Below are positions 51,881 to 55,445 of a DNA stretch of 55,445 nt, in pieces; the first letter of the stretch is position 1, and each line of letters begins with the position of its first letter. This DNA comes from JADKFD01 sp050250665 (GTDB taxonomy: Bacteria; Pseudomonadota; Gammaproteobacteria; Xanthomonadales; SZUA-5). The position numbers and the translations under genes were made by a program. The notes below the pieces were generated by a model. It did not search any database and was not told the DNA's origin. It saw nothing but the letters and a program-made list of their open reading frames with translations. The stretch lies in assembly GCA_050250665.1 (NCBI GenBank), contig JBFWOF010000042.1, positions 1 through 55,445 of the forward strand, in the 5' to 3' direction.

Positions 51881-51988
51881 CGGGCCATTCTAGCCTGCCT
51901 GTGGTTAATGGACTGCGGCTCACCGGGAAAGTTCTTCTGCGGCACGGGTGCTTGCTCCGGCAAGGCGGCTGCGCTACCTTGCGCGCCC

Positions 51989-52252
51989 ATGAGCACGACC
52001 GAATCCAATCCCGCGACGCAGCCCGGCGCCATCGCTGATTTCGAGAAGTCTCTGGACGAACTCGAATCGCTGGTAGCGCGCATGGAGCACGGTGAACTGA
52101 CTCTGGAAGATTCGGTCAAGGCCTTCGAGCGCGGCATGCTGCTCTACCAGAACTGCCAGCAGGCGCTGAACGAGGCCGAGTTGCGTGTCGATCTGTTGCT
52201 CAAGGGCAACGACCCCAGCGGGCGTGTGCGGCTGGACCCGGAAACACCCTGA
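51989..52252 (+). CDS. xseB: Exodeoxyribonuclease VII small subunit
   Basis: The 87-residue protein has the XseB core: DFEKSLDELESLVARMEHGE, LTLEDSVKAFERGMLLYQNC. It binds the large subunit XseA in the exonuclease VII complex. ATG 51989 was chosen; the frame continues to 51908 without similarity. It precedes ispA by 11 bases, a conserved order. Confidence 0.95.
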   Translation: MSTTESNPATQPGAIADFEKSLDELESLVARMEHGELTLEDSVKAFERGMLLYQNCQQALNEAELRVDLLLKGNDPSGRVRLDPETP

Positions 52253-52263
52253 GCTACTGCACC

Positions 52264-53160
52264 ATGCCCTTTCCGGTTCTGGATTATCTCGCCGAGGCGG
52301 CCGAGCGCGCCGAGCGCGCGCTGGAAGCCTCACTGCCCGCGGCGGAGCAACTGCCCGAGCGCCTGCACCAGGCCATGCGCTACAGCGTGCTGGGTGGCGG
52401 CAAGCGTCTGCGTCCGGCCCTGGTCTACGCCGCCGGCAAGGCGCTGGGTGCACCACCGGCATTGCTCGATCCGCCCGCCGCGGCGGTGGAGATCATCCAC
52501 GCCTACTCATTGATCCACGACGATCTGCCGGCGATGGACAACGATGAGTTGCGTCGCGGCAAGCCCACCTGTCACATCGCTTTCGGCGAGGCCGAGGCCA
52601 TCCTGGCCGGAGACGCGCTGCAGGCCCTGGCCTTCGAGGTGCTGGCGAGCGCGTCGGGCCTGTGGCCGGCAACAGCACAACTGGCCATGCTGCGGCTGCT
52701 GGCGAGCGCCTGCGGATCGCGCGGGATGGCCGGCGGTCAGGCCATAGACCTGGCCGCTGTCGGCCAGACCCTGACACTGCCGGAACTGGAGCGGATGCAT
52801 CGCTGCAAGACCGGTGAGTTGATCCGGGCCTCGGTGCTGCTCGGGGCACTGGCGGCCGGCTGCGCTGAAGACAGTGAGCAATACGCAGCACTGGATCGCT
52901 ATGGCCGGGAGCTGGGCTTCGCCTTCCAGATTCACGACGACATCCTCGACGTGCTCGGCACCACCGAAACCCTGGGCAAGCCCCAGGGATCGGACCTGGC
53001 CCGCGGCAAACCGACCTATCCCGCCTTGGTTGGCATAGATGAATCGCGACGCTTGACCCAACGACATCTGACGGCCGCCATCGGCGCCCTCAGTGAATTC
53101 GATCAGAAGGCCGACACGCTGCGCGGCCTGGCTCACTATGTGGCTGAGCGCGAGAGCTGA
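52264..53160 (+). CDS. ispA: Farnesyl diphosphate synthase
   Basis: The 298-residue protein has both aspartate-rich motifs of short-chain prenyl transferases: DDLPAMDND with RRGKPTCH, and HDDILDVLG. GGKRLRPALVYA and GGQAIDLAAVG are also present. It condenses isopentenyl and geranyl diphosphates to farnesyl diphosphate. The residues before the first motif (SLIHDDLPAMDND) are of the bacterial type. dxs, which often follows, is absent; a repeat array follows instead. Confidence 0.96.
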   Translation: MPFPVLDYLAEAAERAERALEASLPAAEQLPERLHQAMRYSVLGGGKRLRPALVYAAGKALGAPPALLDPPAAAVEIIHAYSLIHDDLPAMDNDELRRGKPTCHIAFGEAEAILAGDALQALAFEVLASASGLWPATAQLAMLRLLASACGSRGMAGGQAIDLAAVGQTLTLPELERMHRCKTGELIRASVLLGALAAGCAEDSEQYAALDRYGRELGFAFQIHDDILDVLGTTETLGKPQGSDLARGKPTYPALVGIDESRRLTQRHLTAAIGALSEFDQKADTLRGLAHYVAERES

Positions 53161-53165
53161 GGCGG

Positions 53166-53235
53166 TTGCTGGTTGTCGGTTGTCGGTTGCTGGTTGCTGG
53201 TTGCTGGTTGCTGGTTGCTGGTTGCTGGTTGCTGG
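53166..53235. repeat. TTGCTGG/TTGTCGG seven-base array after ispA
   Basis: Ten in-register units: TTGCTGG, two TTGTCGG, then seven TTGCTGG. It begins six bases after the ispA stop codon. The gap 53161-53511 holds this array, two palindromes and a second array. Confidence 0.9.
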
Positions 53236-53275
53236 TTTGGCAAGAATGATCTCACGTGCAGCAGCGCCCTCTTTC

Positions 53276-53310
53276 GTAGGTCACGTTGGCCGCGTAGCGG
53301 GCTACGTGAC
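53276..53310. repeat. GTAGGTCACGTTG palindrome, copy 2
   Basis: 35 bases, nearly identical to 41465-41499, with complementary ends GTAGGTCACG and CTACGTGAC. Confidence 0.8.
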
Positions 53311-53378
53311 GCTCCACGTGTGGCAACTCGTGCAGGCGCGGACTGGTCCGACCACTCCGGACAAGGGACCAGGCGAGT

Positions 53379-53403
53379 AGCGTCCAGACAAGTCTGGACC
53401 TAC
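53379..53403. repeat. GGTCCAGAC palindrome, exact copy
   Basis: Identical over 25 bases to 46177-46201. Confidence 0.85.
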
Positions 53404-53462
53404 AAAAGCCCGCCCTGAGCTGTTCTACCCGCACCAACACCAGCCACCAACACCCGCTCTTA

Positions 53463-53504
53463 CCGACAACCGACAACCGACAACCGACAACCAACAACCG
53501 ACAA
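53463..53504. repeat. Minus-strand TTGTCGG array
   Basis: Six in-register CCGACAA units (one CCAACAA), the complement of TTGTCGG. Together with 53166-53235 it frames the gap as an inverted pair of arrays. Confidence 0.85.
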
Positions 53505-53511
53505 CCCGCCC

Positions 53512-54318
53512 TCACCCCGCCTTGCGCGTGTTCTTCGCCACGTAGCGCAGGAGTTCGCGGAAATACAGGCCCGGCAGCCAGCGCTTCAGCCACCAGCGGA
53601 TGCGGGTGTCCTTGTGCGGCAGCAGCAGGAAGCGACCGCGCTCACTCTCCTCGATGGTGTAGCGAGCCACATCGGCGGCATTGATCGGGCTGCTTTCCAT
53701 GAGCTTTGCGGCCACATGCTTGAGCGGCACATCGGATTCGCCCTGGAAGGACTGCAGCAGATTGGTCTTGAAGAAACTCGGGCAGAGCACGCTGACGTGG
53801 ATGCCCTTGGGCTGCAGTTCGGCGCGCATGCCCTCGGACAGGGCCACCACGCCGGCCTTGGACACACCATAGGCGCCCAGACCGGGCGCGCCGGCCAGCC
53901 CGGCGAAGGAAGCCACGTTGATGACCCGGCCAGCGCCCTGGGCTTCCATCATCGGCACGAATTCGCGCACGCCACGAACCACACCCATCAGATTGATGTT
54001 GATGGTGCGCTGCCATTCGGCGGCGCTGGTACGAGCACATTCGCCGCCGCAGGCGATGCCGGCGTTGTTGACCAGCACGTCGAGCCCCGACCACGCGCCC
54101 ATGACCTGAGCCTTCAGCGCCGCCATGGCCGCATCCGAGCCAACGTCGGCGACCAGCGCCAGATGTCCGCCGCCCGGCAGCAGACGCACGGTTTCGTCGG
54201 CCCGATCGGCATAGAGATCGACACAGGCGACACGATCGCCGCGTCGGGCATAACCCAGTGCCAGTTCACGGCCCAGTCCGCTGCCCGCACCGGTCACCAG
54301 CACCCGCTGCCCCGCCAT
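53512..54318 (-). CDS. Short-chain dehydrogenase/reductase 1
   Basis: The 268-residue protein has the Rossmann motif TGAGSGLG, NNAG, and the catalytic set in NVASFAGLAGAPGLGAYGVSK (Ser, Tyr, Lys). The aspartate after the second strand (CVDLYADRAD) suggests NAD rather than NADP. The basic, aromatic C terminus (RIRWWLKRWLPGLYFREL) could be a membrane-binding helix. AGGGG precedes ATG 54318. Substrate is unknown. It is divergent from the second SDR gene across a small mobile-like element. Confidence 0.9.
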   Translation of the reverse strand: MAGQRVLVTGAGSGLGRELALGYARRGDRVACVDLYADRADETVRLLPGGGHLALVADVGSDAAMAALKAQVMGAWSGLDVLVNNAGIACGGECARTSAAEWQRTININLMGVVRGVREFVPMMEAQGAGRVINVASFAGLAGAPGLGAYGVSKAGVVALSEGMRAELQPKGIHVSVLCPSFFKTNLLQSFQGESDVPLKHVAAKLMESSPINAADVARYTIEESERGRFLLLPHKDTRIRWWLKRWLPGLYFRELLRYVAKNTRKAG

Positions 54319-54345
54319 GGCCTGTCCCCTTGGATAGATCACGAT

Positions 54346-54510
54346 CTAGTGTGCTGTGTCATGAACGGGTTGAACAAATTTCCGATGGATTTCGGCCCGA
54401 GGAAAGGCGCAGGGAGAAGTCCTGGCAGCGCCATGGCGCCGACGAGCAACGCAGCACCGGCGTCGAAAGACGCGGAAATGATTCAAGGTATTTATGACAC
54501 ACCACACTAG
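54346..54510. mobile_element. MITE-like palindromic element between the SDR genes
   Basis: Terminal inverted repeats of 17 bases (54346-54362 and 54494-54510) differ at one position, CTAGTGTGCTGTGTCAT against its complement with G at position nine. Partial complementarity continues inward (TTGAACAAATTTCCG against CGGAAATGATTCAAG) towards a GGCGCC-rich centre. CTAG stands at both outer ends, which could be a target duplication. At 165 bases it encodes nothing, so a transposase elsewhere would have to move it. Confidence 0.7.
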
Positions 54511-54558
54511 CATGCAGACTTGGGGCCATCCGCTCAAGCCAAAGCTCAGGAGAATTGC

Positions 54559-55317
54559 ATGTCCGCCGACACTTTCGACCTTTCCGGCAAGACCGCCCTG
54601 ATCACCGGCGCCAGCCGCGGCATCGGCGAGGCGACTGCGCGCCTGCTGGCCACACACGGCGCCCGGGTGATCATTTCCAGCCGCAAACAGGATGCCTGCG
54701 AGGCAGTGGCCCAGAGCATCCGCGATGGTGGCGGCGAGGCTGTCGCGGTAGCCGCCCACATCGGCGAGCCCGAAGCCATCGACGCACTGTTCGCGGAGCT
54801 GGACCAGAAAGGTCTGACGCCGCAACTGCTGGTCAACAACGCCGCCGCCAATCCCTACTTCGGGCCCATGCTCGACATGGGACTGGACGCCTATCACAAG
54901 ACCGTCGACGTCAATATCCGCGGCTACTGGTACATGACCCAGCAGGCCGCCAAACGCATGAAGCAGGGCGGTTCCATCGTCAATATCGCCAGCGTCAACG
55001 GCGTGCGTCCGGCCTGGGGCCAGGGCGTCTATTCCTTCTCCAAGGCCGCGATCATTTCGATGACCCAGGCCTGGGCCAAGGAACTGGCGCAGCAGCAGAT
55101 CCGCGTCAATGCGGTACTACCGGGCCTGACCGACACCAAGTTTGCCAGCGCCATCACCCAGACGCCGGCCATCCTGAAGATGATCATGCCGCTGATTCCG
55201 CAGCAGCGCATGGCCCAACCCGACGAAATCGCCCCCGCCGTGCTCTATCTGCTCAGCCCCGGCGCTGCCTATGTCACCGGTACCGTGCTGCCGGTGGATG
55301 GCGGGTATCTGGCCTGA
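54559..55317 (+). CDS. Short-chain dehydrogenase/reductase 2
   Basis: The 252-residue protein shows TGASRGIG, NNAA and the catalytic NIASVNG, VYSFSK set, and ends in DGGYLA like many FabG/gluconate-type SDRs. The Arg in ISSRKQ after the second strand suggests NADP. AGGAGA precedes ATG 54559. It is only distantly similar to the divergent SDR at 53512, so the pair is not a recent duplication. Substrate is unknown. Confidence 0.92.
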   Translation: MSADTFDLSGKTALITGASRGIGEATARLLATHGARVIISSRKQDACEAVAQSIRDGGGEAVAVAAHIGEPEAIDALFAELDQKGLTPQLLVNNAAANPYFGPMLDMGLDAYHKTVDVNIRGYWYMTQQAAKRMKQGGSIVNIASVNGVRPAWGQGVYSFSKAAIISMTQAWAKELAQQQIRVNAVLPGLTDTKFASAITQTPAILKMIMPLIPQQRMAQPDEIAPAVLYLLSPGAAYVTGTVLPVDGGYLA

Positions 55318-55329
55318 GGCCGTTCAGGG

Positions 55330-55441
55330 TTGTCGGTTGTCGGTTGTCGGGTGTCGGGTGGCGGGGCACGGGGCGCGGGGCACGGGGCACGGGGCCCGGG
55401 GCACCGGGCGCGGGGCCCGGGGCGCCGGGTAAGGGGACAGG
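55330..55441. repeat. Chimeric seven-base array, TTGTCGG to GGCACGG
   Basis: Sixteen units in one unbroken seven-base register: three TTGTCGG, then GTGTCGG, GTGGCGG, then GGCACGG and its variants (GGCGCGG, GGCCCGG, GGCACCG), ending GGTAAGG and GGACAGG. It runs to the edge of the window, so its full length is not seen. Confidence 0.9.
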
Positions 55442-55445
55442 CTTG

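Overview
The window is about 55 kb of GC-rich chromosomal DNA with typical housekeeping genes. It most resembles a gammaproteobacterium of the Xanthomonadales/Lysobacterales. This placement is an inference from E. coli-like QueF, NrdR, EnvC and XseB, from GspA/GspB type II secretion accessory proteins, a DUF1820 protein, a DksA with a Lys/Ala-rich N-terminal tail, and a C-terminal IFADGFE motif on a secreted protease. I recognise no rRNA, tRNA, CRISPR array, prophage or complete insertion sequence.

Layout. Bases 1-5280: a glycerophosphodiester phosphodiesterase, an overlapping XdhC/MocA-like molybdoenzyme maturation pair, queF, a site-2-type metalloprotease and a YciI protein. Bases 5459-19862: signalling and secreted proteins, namely two diguanylate cyclases, a propeller-type sensor kinase, an amidohydrolase, a subtilase, and a coupled trypsin-like protease/unknown pair. 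Bases 20078-24171: a minus-strand run glyA-nrdR-small gene-ribD-ribE. Bases 24419-28407: a FadL-type porin, aceF, sufE and a GPP34 protein. Bases 28504-34978: dksA with a plausible promoter, a small exported protein, a fatty-acid-kinase-like fusion coupled to plsY, then birA, coaX and an M23 peptidase. Bases 35012-42601: two tandem REC/GGDEF/EAL paralogues with degenerate output domains, pyk, and a beta-helix repeat protein behind a 49-residue gene. Bases 43331-47948: gpmI-envC-ctpA. Bases 48239-55317: DUF1820, rhomboid, gspB-gspA, xseB-ispA and two divergent SDR genes around a small MITE-like element.

The gaps between genes are the most unusual part. They carry tandem arrays whose unit is always seven bases but whose sequence falls into at least five families: TTGTYGG, GGCACGG, CGAGTCC, GTRAAAC and CCCCTGC. 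At three loci a TTGTYGG array turns into a GGCACGG-type array without losing the seven-base register and in the same 5' to 3' order. Arrays are joined to several families of dispersed palindromes, forming composite elements.

Functionally, the most attractive gene-level system is the fatty-acid-kinase-like fusion overlapping plsY by four bases. It may supply acyl-phosphate directly to the glycerol-3-phosphate acyltransferase, and a FadL-type porin lies 5 kb away. Other parts of the window cover redox and one-carbon metabolism (riboflavin, serine/glycine, pyruvate), cyclic-di-GMP signalling, envelope maintenance (EnvC, CtpA, M23, M50, rhomboid) and type II secretion.
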